A stretch of 36,895 nt of DNA from NCBI GenBank assembly GCA_030653355.1, contig JAURZN010000125.1:1-36895 (forward strand), given 5' to 3'. Positions 15,625 through 23,648 of the stretch are shown here, piece by piece (the first letter of the stretch is position 1; each line of letters starts with the position of its first letter). Source of the stretch: Gallionella sp. Lineage in GTDB: Bacteria; Pseudomonadota; Gammaproteobacteria; Burkholderiales; Gallionellaceae. The position numbers and the translations under genes were made by a program. Under the pieces are notes generated by a model. That model was not told where the DNA came from, did not search any database, and saw only the letters and a program-made list of their open reading frames with translations.

Positions 15625-15983
15625 GCTATTTTTATATCTTCATGACCATTTTGCTGACCGTGTACGGTCAGATCGCAATTAAATGGCAGGTACTTAAAGT
15701 CGGCGCCTTGCCCGAAGGGACGGCAGAAAAGGTCAGCTTTTTGCTGCATCTGTTGCTCAATCCCTGGATTGTGAGTGCGCTCGCCGCCGCCTTCCTCGCC
15801 TCGTTCTTCTGGATGGCAGCGATGACCCGGCTGCAGCTCAGCCATGCCTATCCCTTCATGGGCCTGACCTTCGTGCTGGTGCTGCTGGCCAGTGGCTTGT
15901 TCTTTCAGGAACCCGTCACCCTGCTCAAGGTCGTGGGCGTCGCGCTGATAGTGCTTGGCCTAGTGGTGGCGAGCCAGGGTTGA
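15621..15983 (+). CDS. Small four-TM transporter, ArnE/EmrE (SMR/EamA) type
   Basis: 120 residues with four predicted membrane helices. The first helix holds TILLTVYGQIAIKWQV, the usual SMR-like opening with the small-residue/Gln pattern seen in ArnE/ArnF. The last helix ends VVGVALIVLGLVVASQG. In the L-Ara4N pathway ArnE/ArnF flip the undecaprenyl-linked sugar to the periplasm. Position directly after the ArnC-like and WecD-like genes suggests flipping of an undecaprenyl-phosphate amino sugar here. Whether it works alone or needs a second subunit encoded elsewhere is unknown. ATG 15621 overlaps the previous stop. Convergent with wecE after only 20 bp. Confidence 0.8.
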   Translation: MSYFYIFMTILLTVYGQIAIKWQVLKVGALPEGTAEKVSFLLHLLLNPWIVSALAAAFLASFFWMAAMTRLQLSHAYPFMGLTFVLVLLASGLFFQEPVTLLKVVGVALIVLGLVVASQG

Positions 15984-16003
15984 TCCTGCCGGAGCGGGAC
16001 GCG

Positions 16004-17134
16004 TCAGCTGATGAAGAATTCGCGGATAGCGGCGGTGATGCGCGCGATGTCCTCGGCGTTCATCTCATAAAACAGCGGCAGTCGCAGCAGACGTTCGCTC
16101 AGGTCGTCCGTTACCTGCATGCAGCTGCCTTTGCGTCCATATTGGCGTCCGGCCGGCGAGGAATGCAGCGGCACATAATGAAATACCGGATTGATTCCCT
16201 GCGCCTTGAGGTGCACGATTAATTTGCTGCGCGTAGTCAGGTTGTCGAGCAGGACGTAGAACAGATGACCGTTGCTGTCGTCATCGAAGTCCGCGATGCG
16301 TAACTTGCCGGATTGTTGCAACGGAGCGAGTTGCATCGCGTAGGCGCTACAGATGCTGCGCCGCTTGGCGATGATCTCGTCGGCGCGCTCCAGTTGCGCG
16401 TAGAGGAAGGCACTGACCAGTTCGCTGGGCAGATAGGATGAACCGATATCCATCCAGGTGTACTTGTCCACTTCTCCCCTGAAGAACTGGCTGCGGTTGG
16501 TGCCCTTCTCGCGGATCACCTCGGCGCGTTCGGCAAATCGCGCGTCATTTACCAGCAGTGCGCCCCCCTCACCACTGATGATATTTTTGGTTTCGTGGAA
16601 ACTCAGGCAGCCGAAATGTCCGATGCTGCCCAGTGCGCGGCCTTTATAGGTAGAAAGCAAGGCCTGCGCGGCATCTTCCACCACCAGCAGCTTGTGTTTT
16701 TCAGCAATCGCCATGATGCGATCCATCTCGCACGGCACGCCCGCGTAATGTACGGGTACGATGACCCGTGTCCTGGGGGTTATGGCGGCTTCAATCAGTT
16801 CCTCGTCGAGGTTCAGCGTGTCCGGGCGAATATCCACAAATACCGGCACGGCGCCGCGCAGCACGAAGGCATTGGCGGTGGAGACAAAGGTGTAGGAGGG
16901 CAGAATGACTTCGTCGCCGGGCTGGATGTCGCACAGTATTGCGGCCATTTCCAGCGCGCCGGTGCAGGAGTGGGTGAGCAAAGCCTTGCGGCAGCACAGT
17001 TTTTCCTCAAACCAGCGATGGCAGTGCTTGGTGTAGGCGCCATCGCCGGAGAGATGGCCTTGTGCAACGGCATCGGCGATCAGCGAGAGTTCGCGACCGA
17101 TGATGAAAGGTTTGTTGAACGGAATGGGTTTCAT
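16004..17134 (-). CDS. wecE: dTDP-4-amino-4,6-dideoxygalactose transaminase (WecE/RffA)
   Basis: PLP-dependent aminotransferase that converts dTDP-4-keto-6-deoxyglucose, the product of RfbB, to dTDP-Fuc4N using glutamate. Very close to enterobacterial WecE: HSCTGALEMAAILCDIQPGD, PSYTFVSTANAFVLRGA, IVPVHYAGVPCEMD, VVEDAAQALLSTYKGRALG and FHETKNIISGEGGALL, with the PLP Lys in the HETK motif near residue 183. Start ATG 17134 (MKPIPFNKP) is chosen by analogy with the WecE start; GTG 17143 is an alternative. Last gene of the minus-strand operon that begins with the MBOAT gene. With the WecD-like enzyme it completes the dTDP-Fuc4NAc route, although other enterobacterial-common-antigen transferases (WecG, WecF) are not in the window. 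Confidence 0.93.
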   Translation of the reverse strand: MKPIPFNKPFIIGRELSLIADAVAQGHLSGDGAYTKHCHRWFEEKLCCRKALLTHSCTGALEMAAILCDIQPGDEVILPSYTFVSTANAFVLRGAVPVFVDIRPDTLNLDEELIEAAITPRTRVIVPVHYAGVPCEMDRIMAIAEKHKLLVVEDAAQALLSTYKGRALGSIGHFGCLSFHETKNIISGEGGALLVNDARFAERAEVIREKGTNRSQFFRGEVDKYTWMDIGSSYLPSELVSAFLYAQLERADEIIAKRRSICSAYAMQLAPLQQSGKLRIADFDDDSNGHLFYVLLDNLTTRSKLIVHLKAQGINPVFHYVPLHSSPAGRQYGRKGSCMQVTDDLSERLLRLPLFYEMNAEDIARITAAIREFFIS

Positions 17135-17159
17135 AGGGCGCACGCAGGGAACAATGAAC

Positions 17160-18557
17160 TCATTTTATCGTTAATCCGGTCTGGCAGGCAGTCCCGCGAC
17201 ACAGCAAATAAAGCTTGTCTCCACCGAGCTGGTACGCTTTGATGTTTCTTTCTGTTTCGGGGGCAGCCGTCATGGAAATGATAAATCCGGATGCCAGATC
17301 GGGCGGCGGAAATTGCAGCGCCTGAGCGGGATAGCGTTGCTGGTTGATGTAGGCCGCCACGTTCAGACCATTACTAGTCACGTCGTTAATATAGAGGGGC
17401 TGCTTCCCGGTGAGGGTGATGATGTCGGTGGCGGTCATTGCGTAGTTTTCGCCACGGTATTGATGCTGGTAATAGGGGAAAACCACCAGGCCCAGAATAA
17501 AGTTGAACGCGATGGCGGCGGTCAGCCAGCGGCGGGTGATGACTAAGGCCGGATTGCCCGCGCGCCAGATCAGTCGTGCGGCAAGCAATGCGAATAGCGG
17601 ATAGATCGGCATTAAATAACGTATCCCGCTGTGCGGTGCGAGCCAGTAAGGCAGAAAATTCAGCACCGCGATCAGCAGTGCGTTGCGAAAGTGCAGAGGC
17701 TGAACTTCGTCCTGTGTGATCCGTCCGCGCAGTGCGAAATAAGCGACCAGTATGCCGGCTGGCAGTAAGCCCGACCAGACTTCCAGCGGGTATTGCAACA
17801 GTTTGCCGAGGTAGTCACCGATGTTGGGCAGGGCAAGTTTGGTGAGGATTTCATCGAACATGCGCCCGCTTTGTCCGTGCCCTGCGGGGATAATGGCGAA
17901 CCAGATCAACGGTGCAGCCAGCATGACGGCATGCGCGGCCAGCGACACGGGGCTGAGCAGAACCTTGCGATAGGCGGCGACGCGCGCGAGTACCAGCAGG
18001 CTGATACCGTAAAATACATAGGCGGTGAATGCCTTGCTTAGAAATGCACAGCTCAGTGCGATAGCCGCGAGCCATAGCAGATTGCGGCGTTGTTCTGTGC
18101 AAGCGACCCATAGCGTGGCGATGGACGTGAAGATGAATAGTGCAAACAACGGATCCACGTAGGCCAGCCAGCCGTGGTACATCAGCACATCGTCGAAAGT
18201 CAGATAAATCAGCGCGGCAAAGACAGCAAAGCTGCGATCAAGAAATAAGCGCAAGACCAGCCAGTACAACACGGCGGCCGTGGCCAGCGTTGCGCTGAGG
18301 GTCAGCCCGCGTGCCACCTCCAATACATGAGGCCAGCCGAACAGATAGGCACAGGCGATGATCAGCCAGTTGAACAGCGGATTGTGCTGAACATCGCCGC
18401 CATACAGATACTGCTTGAGCCATACGCCACGCTGCCACATTTCCATGGAGGTGATCGGGAAGATGGCCTCTTCGCCGACGTAATAATGGTTGAATGCGGT
18501 GAGCATACTCAACGCGGCTGCAAGGAACAGCAGGGAAAAGGAGCGGGTTGGGGTCAT
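17160..18557 (-). CDS. ArnT-like GT-C glycosyltransferase (GT39/PMT superfamily)
   Basis: 465-residue integral membrane protein, roughly ten to twelve helices, with a soluble C-terminal tail. The first periplasmic loop has YYVGEEAIFPITSMEM, where the acidic pair (E29-E30) takes the place of the catalytic Asp/Glu of ArnT/PMT enzymes. The loop continues with VQHNPLFNWLIIACAYLFGWPHVLEVAR, like the KPPLxYW region of ArnT. Such enzymes take a sugar from an undecaprenyl-phosphate carrier in the periplasm and put it on lipid A, LPS or protein. Neighbours wecE (17 bp or more downstream) and the convergent ArnC/ArnE-like genes suggest an Und-P-Fuc4NAc donor; this is inference. ATG 18557 overlaps the preceding stop by 4 bp. 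Confidence 0.8.
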   Translation of the reverse strand: MTPTRSFSLLFLAAALSMLTAFNHYYVGEEAIFPITSMEMWQRGVWLKQYLYGGDVQHNPLFNWLIIACAYLFGWPHVLEVARGLTLSATLATAAVLYWLVLRLFLDRSFAVFAALIYLTFDDVLMYHGWLAYVDPLFALFIFTSIATLWVACTEQRRNLLWLAAIALSCAFLSKAFTAYVFYGISLLVLARVAAYRKVLLSPVSLAAHAVMLAAPLIWFAIIPAGHGQSGRMFDEILTKLALPNIGDYLGKLLQYPLEVWSGLLPAGILVAYFALRGRITQDEVQPLHFRNALLIAVLNFLPYWLAPHSGIRYLMPIYPLFALLAARLIWRAGNPALVITRRWLTAAIAFNFILGLVVFPYYQHQYRGENYAMTATDIITLTGKQPLYINDVTSNGLNVAAYINQQRYPAQALQFPPPDLASGFIISMTAAPETERNIKAYQLGGDKLYLLCRGTACQTGLTIK

Positions 18558-19756
18558 GGTTTCAGGCCTGCCGATGGTAGCGATAGGGTGCCATCCGGGC
18601 GCAATGCATCGCGCCAGAACGACTGAAAGATTTTGTTGTAACAGCTTGATACGGCATGGTGCGGGTCAAGAAATTCATCGGGCCGGCAAGCAAAGCGTTC
18701 TGATTGTCCTGCGTCCAGCATGGTCAGCTGGTTTTCTTTGGCCCAGCCAGCCAGTGTTTGTTTGGTTCTTTGCAACGCAGGCATAAGTTGCGGGTGGCGG
18801 AGAAATTCGACCTCCATTCCCGGCAACAGAGGCGGTAAAAATAAAATCAGCCCTCCGCCGTTCTGTTTTGCCTGCTTGCCCAGTTCGGCGAGGCGTTGCA
18901 AAAAGATCGGGTTGGGTGAGCCGTCAGCCGATAGCAGGCTATGGCGGTATTGAGAATGGGATGAGGTCGAGGCAAGAATCAGTGAAAGCGGATTGCCAAC
19001 CCGGGACGAATTTGCGAAAGTGGCGCTGCCGTCGTGGCGGAACCCCGTGCAGGTGCCGCGATGTATGGTGTCGAAATCTTTGCCGGGCGTGCCGTCGGCG
19101 CAACGGTAATCATTGCTTGCGTCTTGCAGGAAATAGCCGTTGAAAGCAGCGGTTTTGTCATCGGCGCGACGAATGTTATTTAATATTTCAAACAGGCTGC
19201 TGATGCGCGGATAGGACAGTGCATCGCGTATTCTTTCCAGCAGCGGGACCGATTTTATTTGCGCCTGTGTTGCCTGCATGGCGGTTGTTGCGGAAAGATC
19301 GGCATCGGGCGGAGTGCCCTGTTGATAGATGAATCCCAATGACCAATCCAGTGGAATGACCAGCCATTTTACGTTTGCGGAATGACGCTGAATATACTCC
19401 GCCTCACCGATGACCGAGCTGAGCGCGTGTCCGGTTTGTGCATAGTTGTACAGATGCAGCGCGTCTGGAAAGGCCTGCTGCGCGATGCCCAGAGCGGTGG
19501 AAGAGCCGAATACGACGGTGTTAATTTCCGGCAGGCGATCAAGCAGGCGCAGTGTCTTGAACAGATGGGTGTCGCTCAGGGTCGGTGCGTAAGTGATACC
19601 CTGCGTGCGCTGCTGCCACTGGCTGGCAAGCAGCACTTTCTGATTGTTGCCCAGGGTGTCGTTGAGCAGAATCATATTCAGGACAAGAACAGGCAGCAGC
19701 GTCGCGCAAAAGCTGATTATCAGTATCCGGAAATAATGTTTATGCCGTATGTTCAT
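18554..19756 (-). CDS. Membrane-anchored SGNH/DltD-AlgX-like protein, MBOAT partner
   Basis: About 400 residues with one N-terminal membrane helix (~residues 9-31) and a periplasmic domain. NTVVFGSSTALGIAQ (~80-94) looks like the SGNH block with nucleophile Ser, and DEFLDPHHAVSSCYN near the C-terminus gives the Asp-x-x-His pair, so a complete hydrolase-type site is plausible. Proteins of this type (AlgJ/AlgX, DltD, PatB) work with an MBOAT membrane acyltransferase, here the gene immediately upstream (2-bp gap). They hand the acyl group to a surface polymer. The start is set at ATG 19756 directly after the MBOAT stop; the longer frame would run into that gene. I cannot name the acceptor. Confidence 0.72.
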   Translation of the reverse strand: MNIRHKHYFRILIISFCATLLPVLVLNMILLNDTLGNNQKVLLASQWQQRTQGITYAPTLSDTHLFKTLRLLDRLPEINTVVFGSSTALGIAQQAFPDALHLYNYAQTGHALSSVIGEAEYIQRHSANVKWLVIPLDWSLGFIYQQGTPPDADLSATTAMQATQAQIKSVPLLERIRDALSYPRISSLFEILNNIRRADDKTAAFNGYFLQDASNDYRCADGTPGKDFDTIHRGTCTGFRHDGSATFANSSRVGNPLSLILASTSSHSQYRHSLLSADGSPNPIFLQRLAELGKQAKQNGGGLILFLPPLLPGMEVEFLRHPQLMPALQRTKQTLAGWAKENQLTMLDAGQSERFACRPDEFLDPHHAVSSCYNKIFQSFWRDALRPDGTLSLPSAGLKP

Positions 19757-19758
19757 AT

Positions 19759-21360
19759 TCAGAATTGAAAGTACAGAAACGCCGACTGCTTGCTCAGGTT
19801 GATGATCGCGATAAAGCCGAGCAGCCATACGATGAGCGCGGCAGGTGCCGAAGGTCGCCACGACAATCGTGTGCGGCTTTCAGGCATATCCAGCGCGGGT
19901 TTATAAGCTGCCATGATCTGCTGGGTGTTGGGTGCGAACCAGACGATGAGCAAGGAAATCCATATCCAGTTGATGGCACCACCCATGATTAAATCATTGG
20001 TTGCGCCGAAAGAGACGCCCTGCGCGGATAGCCATAGACCGAACGCTCCCCATTTGGGCAGCCAGGCATCCGGCAGGACAAAACCGTTCAGGCCGGACAT
20101 GGCACTGAGCATGGCGGTGGCGGAACTCAGGTTATCGGCGCGGAACACGACCCATGCCGATACTACAGCAAGGAAGGTGAGCAGCACGGCGGCCGCTCTT
20201 GCCGGTTGGGATGGCAGTGCTTGGGTATTCTGCCCCAGCGCGCGACGGAGTGCATGCCAGCCGTGATTGATGATCAGATACAGGCCGTGCAGCCCTCCCC
20301 ACAGCACAAAGGTCCAGCCTGCGCCGTGCCACAGACCGCCCAGCAGCATGGTAATCATCAGATTCAGGTAGCGCTGTGCCGCGCCTTTGCGGTTGCCGCC
20401 CAGCGGGATGTACAGGTAGTCGCGCAGGAAACGCGACTGGGTCATATGCCAGTTGCGCCAGATTTCGATGATATTCACCGCTTTGTACGGAGAATGAAAA
20501 TTAAGCGGCAGGGTTACACCAAACATGCGCGACAGGCCGATGGCCATATCCGAATAGCCGGAGAAATCGAAATACAGTTGCAGCGTGTAGCACAATGCGC
20601 CACCCCAGGCATCAATGAAACTGAGTTCAACACCGGCTGCCGAGGCATCGAAAACCGGGCCGACATAAACGGCCAGTCCATCCGCCAGAATGACCTTTTT
20701 GAATAGCCCGATGAGAAAAATGGTCATGCCCACCGACATGTTTTCGTAGTTGAAACGATAGGTTGAGGCGAGCGCGAACTGCGGCATCATCTCCTTGTGA
20801 TGCAGTACCGGTCCGGCGATCAGGTGCGGGAAATAGGTCACGAACAGCAGGTAATGCACGAAATTGTATTCCTTCACCTTGCCCTGATAGGTGTCCACCA
20901 GATAAGCGATCTGGGTGAATGTAAAGAAGGAGATGCCCAGCGGCAGGATGATATGCGCCAGATTCCAGTCCGTACCCAGCAGCGGATTCAGGTTGCCGAC
21001 AAAGAAATTGGCATACTTGTAATAGCCCAGCAAAACCAGATTGGCAGCAATCGCCACGATCAGCAGACGTTGAGGACTAAGTGCTGAGGACTGAGTGTCG
21101 GGCGCTGATGCCTCAGTCCTCAGTCCTCGTTGCTCAGCCCTGACTCTGGCTTTTGCGATCCACATCCCGAACGCGTAGTTGCATACGATGGACATGAGCA
21201 GCAGCCCGACGTAGGCCGGATTCCAGTAGCCGTAGAAAAATAGTGAGGCAAATGCCAGCCAGGCCGCCGCGTAGCTGTGGTTTATCCGCCCGAGCTGAAA
21301 GAAACCCAACAGCACCACAGGCAGGTAAAGAAAAATGAAGCCGTAGGAATTAAATAACAT
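19759..21360 (-). CDS. MBOAT-family O-acyltransferase (AlgI-like) with in-frame insertion
   Basis: 533-residue multi-pass protein that would pass acyl (usually acetyl) groups across the inner membrane. Typical motifs: MLFNSYGFIFLYLPVVL start, FGYWNPAYVGLLL-like second helix, LGYYKYANFF, LPLGISFFTFTQIAYLVD, YFPHLIAGPVLHHKEMMPQF, DFSGYSDMAIGLSRMFG, and GGLWHGAGWTFVLWGGLHG with the two conserved His. Residues ~75-98 (Arg/Ser/Thr-rich, between IAKARVRAE and LLIVAIAANL) are not family-like and derive from a heptamer palindrome at 21071-21145. Core motifs are intact. First gene of the minus-strand operon; divergent from apaH. Confidence 0.92.
   Translation of the reverse strand: MLFNSYGFIFLYLPVVLLGFFQLGRINHSYAAAWLAFASLFFYGYWNPAYVGLLLMSIVCNYAFGMWIAKARVRAEQRGLRTEASAPDTQSSALSPQRLLIVAIAANLVLLGYYKYANFFVGNLNPLLGTDWNLAHIILPLGISFFTFTQIAYLVDTYQGKVKEYNFVHYLLFVTYFPHLIAGPVLHHKEMMPQFALASTYRFNYENMSVGMTIFLIGLFKKVILADGLAVYVGPVFDASAAGVELSFIDAWGGALCYTLQLYFDFSGYSDMAIGLSRMFGVTLPLNFHSPYKAVNIIEIWRNWHMTQSRFLRDYLYIPLGGNRKGAAQRYLNLMITMLLGGLWHGAGWTFVLWGGLHGLYLIINHGWHALRRALGQNTQALPSQPARAAAVLLTFLAVVSAWVVFRADNLSSATAMLSAMSGLNGFVLPDAWLPKWGAFGLWLSAQGVSFGATNDLIMGGAINWIWISLLIVWFAPNTQQIMAAYKPALDMPESRTRLSWRPSAPAALIVWLLGFIAIINLSKQSAFLYFQF
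21071..21145. repeat. TGAGGAC-type heptamer palindrome in frame in the MBOAT gene
   Basis: Tandem 7-bp units (TGAGGAC and variants) on one side and their complement on the other: TGAGGACTGAG at 21085-21095 pairs perfectly with CTCAGTCCTCA at 21112-21122. The design (heptamer arms facing each other) is the same as at 1349-1408, with a different unit. It adds about 25 residues to the acyltransferase. Boundaries are approximate. Confidence 0.75.
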
Positions 21361-21477
21361 CAGGCGGCGAAATTGATGGGGACGGGAAGATTATCACGTA
21401 AAAGCGGCATGGATTTCATCGGAGAACCATAAAAATCTGGTACGCTATTTTATCAGGATATTTTGCTGGGAAACGCG

Positions 21478-22302
21478 ATGGCGATTTATGCAGTGGGAGA
21501 CATCCAGGGCTGTCACACGGAATTGGTACAGTTGCTGGAAAAAATACGTTTTGATCCGGACTTGGACAAACTGTGGCTGGTTGGTGACCTGGTCAATCGC
21601 GGCCCTGATTCCTTGCAGGTGTTGCGCCTGGTCAAGTCGCTGGGCGACTCCGCAATTACCGTGCTCGGCAATCACGACCTGCATTTGCTCGCGGTCGCGG
21701 CGGGAACGTCCAGGTTGTATCGTGGCGATACATTGGATGAAATATTGCGCGCACCGGATCGCGAGGAATTGCTGACCTGGCTGCGCAACCAGCGTTTGCT
21801 GCATGCAGAAGGCGACTTTGTGCTGGTACATGCCGGGTTGTTGCCGGGCTGGTCGGTAGCGCAGGCCGTCAGTCTGGCGGGTGAGGTCGAAGCGGCGCTG
21901 CGTGGCCATGACTATGTGGACTTTCTCGCGCACATGTACGGCAACAAACCCGATGCCTGGGACGACGGGTTAACGAACTATAAGCGTTTGCGGGTGATTA
22001 CCAATGCGTTGACAAGAATGCGCATCTGCACCGATAGCGGTGAGATGGAGTTTGATTTCAAGGCGGAGAAGCACAAGATTCCGCAAGGTTATTATCCCTG
22101 GTTCAACATTCCCGAACGTGCCAGTCGTGAGTCAACCGTGATATTCGGCCACTGGTCGGCGTTGGGTTTGATGATCAAGCCCAATGCTATCGCACTGGAT
22201 ACCGGCTGTTTGTGGGGCGGGCCGATGACAGCGATCCGTCTGCAAGACCGCGAGGTGATACAGGTGGCTTGTGCGAATCCCTCCGTGGCCAAGCACTGGT
22301 GA
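21478..22302 (+). CDS. apaH: Symmetrical bis(5'-nucleosyl)-tetraphosphatase ApaH
   Basis: Hydrolyses Ap4A to two ADP. Calcineurin-like phosphoesterase with metal-binding motifs IYAVGDIQGCHTEL, LVGDLVNRGPDSLQVL and VLGNHDLHLLAVA, then HAGLLPGWSV and FGHWSALG with a C-terminal His. 274 residues, family-typical. The start is ATG 21478 (MAIYAVGD); TTG 21463 would add five residues with no family support. Stop overlaps the waaA start by 4 bp, so the two are likely co-transcribed. Divergent from the MBOAT operon; the shared upstream region is 21361-21477. Confidence 0.95.
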   Translation: MAIYAVGDIQGCHTELVQLLEKIRFDPDLDKLWLVGDLVNRGPDSLQVLRLVKSLGDSAITVLGNHDLHLLAVAAGTSRLYRGDTLDEILRAPDREELLTWLRNQRLLHAEGDFVLVHAGLLPGWSVAQAVSLAGEVEAALRGHDYVDFLAHMYGNKPDAWDDGLTNYKRLRVITNALTRMRICTDSGEMEFDFKAEKHKIPQGYYPWFNIPERASRESTVIFGHWSALGLMIKPNAIALDTGCLWGGPMTAIRLQDREVIQVACANPSVAKHW

Positions 22303-23564
22303 GATTTCTTTATACATTCTTGCTGTGGTTGCTGCTGCCTTTCATTTTCGTGCGTCTGGCGCTGCGCGCGCGCAGACAGCCTGAATACTGGCAGCATCTG
22401 GGCGAGCGTTTTGGTTTTTACCATCCCACTGATAGGGGGATGGCTGGGGAGGGAGTGATCTGGCTGCATGCGGTTTCGGTCGGCGAGACGCGCGCGAGCG
22501 CGAGTCTGGTCGCCAGATTAGGTGCCGCGTATCCGGACCATCAAATCCTGCTGACCCACACCACCCCGACCGGGCGCGCCACCAGCGCGCAGTTGTATGG
22601 TGATAGCGTGCGGCGGGTGTATTTGCCCTACGATTATCCGTTCGCGGTGCAGCGCTTCCTGCGCCACTTCAGGCCCGCAGTCGGTATCCTCATGGAAACC
22701 GAAATCTGGTTCAACCTGATTCACGAAGGGCGTGCGGCGGACGTTCCCATGTTGCTGCTCAACGCGCGCCTGTCGGAAAAATCGGCCAAGGGCTATACGC
22801 GGTTCGCCAGCCTGACCCGCAACGCACTGCAACAACTCGATGCTATCGCCGCGCAGACCCCGGATGACGCAGCGCGTCTAGGCCAGCTTGGTGCCGAAAA
22901 AGTATCCGTGATGGGCAATCTCAAATTCGATATCGAACCGCCGCCTGCGATGCGGGAACTGGGCAAGGCGCTGCGCCGGCAGTTCGGCGCGGACAGAAAA
23001 ATCCTGCTGACCGCCAGCACCCGCGAGGGCGAAGAAGCACTATTGCTGGATGCGTTTATGGCGCAGAGTGCCATGAAAGATGTTCTGCTGGTCATTGTGC
23101 CGCGCCATCCGCAACGCTTTGACGAAATCGCGGAGCTGCTTGCCAAACGCGGTTTGCGCTATCAGCGCCGCAGCGAGAACCGGGAAGTCGGGGCGGATGT
23201 TCAGGTGGTGCTGGGCGATAGCATGGGCGAGATGTTCGCCTATTACGTCGCCGCTGACATCGCCTGCATCGGCGGCAGCCTGCTGCCGTTCGGCGGCCAG
23301 AACCTGATCGAAGCCTGTGCGGTCGGCACACCGGTGCTGATCGGGCCGCACACGTTTAATTTCACCGAGGCAACCAGGCTTGCGGTCGAGGCCGGTGCCG
23401 TGTTGCGGGTGAAGGACGCGAGTGAATTGTTCCGAACTGCGTACGCGTTGCTAAATGACGCCAGCGCGCTGGATGAGATGAGTAAGCAGGGCGTGCGCTT
23501 CGTCGCCGCTCATCGGGGTGCGACGGACAAGGCGATGGGAGTGATTCAGGCTGTGATCGGCTGA
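22299..23564 (+). CDS. waaA: 3-deoxy-D-manno-octulosonic acid (Kdo) transferase
   Basis: Adds Kdo to lipid IVA at the inner membrane, the step before heptosyltransferase I. GT30 features: one N-terminal membrane anchor (FLYTFLLWLLLPFIFVRLAL), GVIWLHAVSVGETRASASL with the catalytic Glu, LLTHTTPTGR, VYLPYDYPFAVQRFL, GILMETEIWFNLI, TASTREGEEALLLDAF, IVPRHPQRF, GDSMGEMFAYY and GGSLLPFGGQNLIEACAVGTPVL. GTG start 22299 overlaps the apaH TGA (GTGA); upstream in-frame residues are antisense to nothing but lie inside apaH and are not family-like. 421 residues, normal. Shows that the locus covers inner-core as well as O-antigen functions. Confidence 0.95.
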   Translation: MRFLYTFLLWLLLPFIFVRLALRARRQPEYWQHLGERFGFYHPTDRGMAGEGVIWLHAVSVGETRASASLVARLGAAYPDHQILLTHTTPTGRATSAQLYGDSVRRVYLPYDYPFAVQRFLRHFRPAVGILMETEIWFNLIHEGRAADVPMLLLNARLSEKSAKGYTRFASLTRNALQQLDAIAAQTPDDAARLGQLGAEKVSVMGNLKFDIEPPPAMRELGKALRRQFGADRKILLTASTREGEEALLLDAFMAQSAMKDVLLVIVPRHPQRFDEIAELLAKRGLRYQRRSENREVGADVQVVLGDSMGEMFAYYVAADIACIGGSLLPFGGQNLIEACAVGTPVLIGPHTFNFTEATRLAVEAGAVLRVKDASELFRTAYALLNDASALDEMSKQGVRFVAAHRGATDKAMGVIQAVIG

Positions 23565-23648
23565 CGGGGCCTTTATTCTTCACCCGTCACATCTTTGTCA
23601 CAATAGCGCGCTAACGTGCGAGTATTAAAAAGATTACGGGAATACTTC

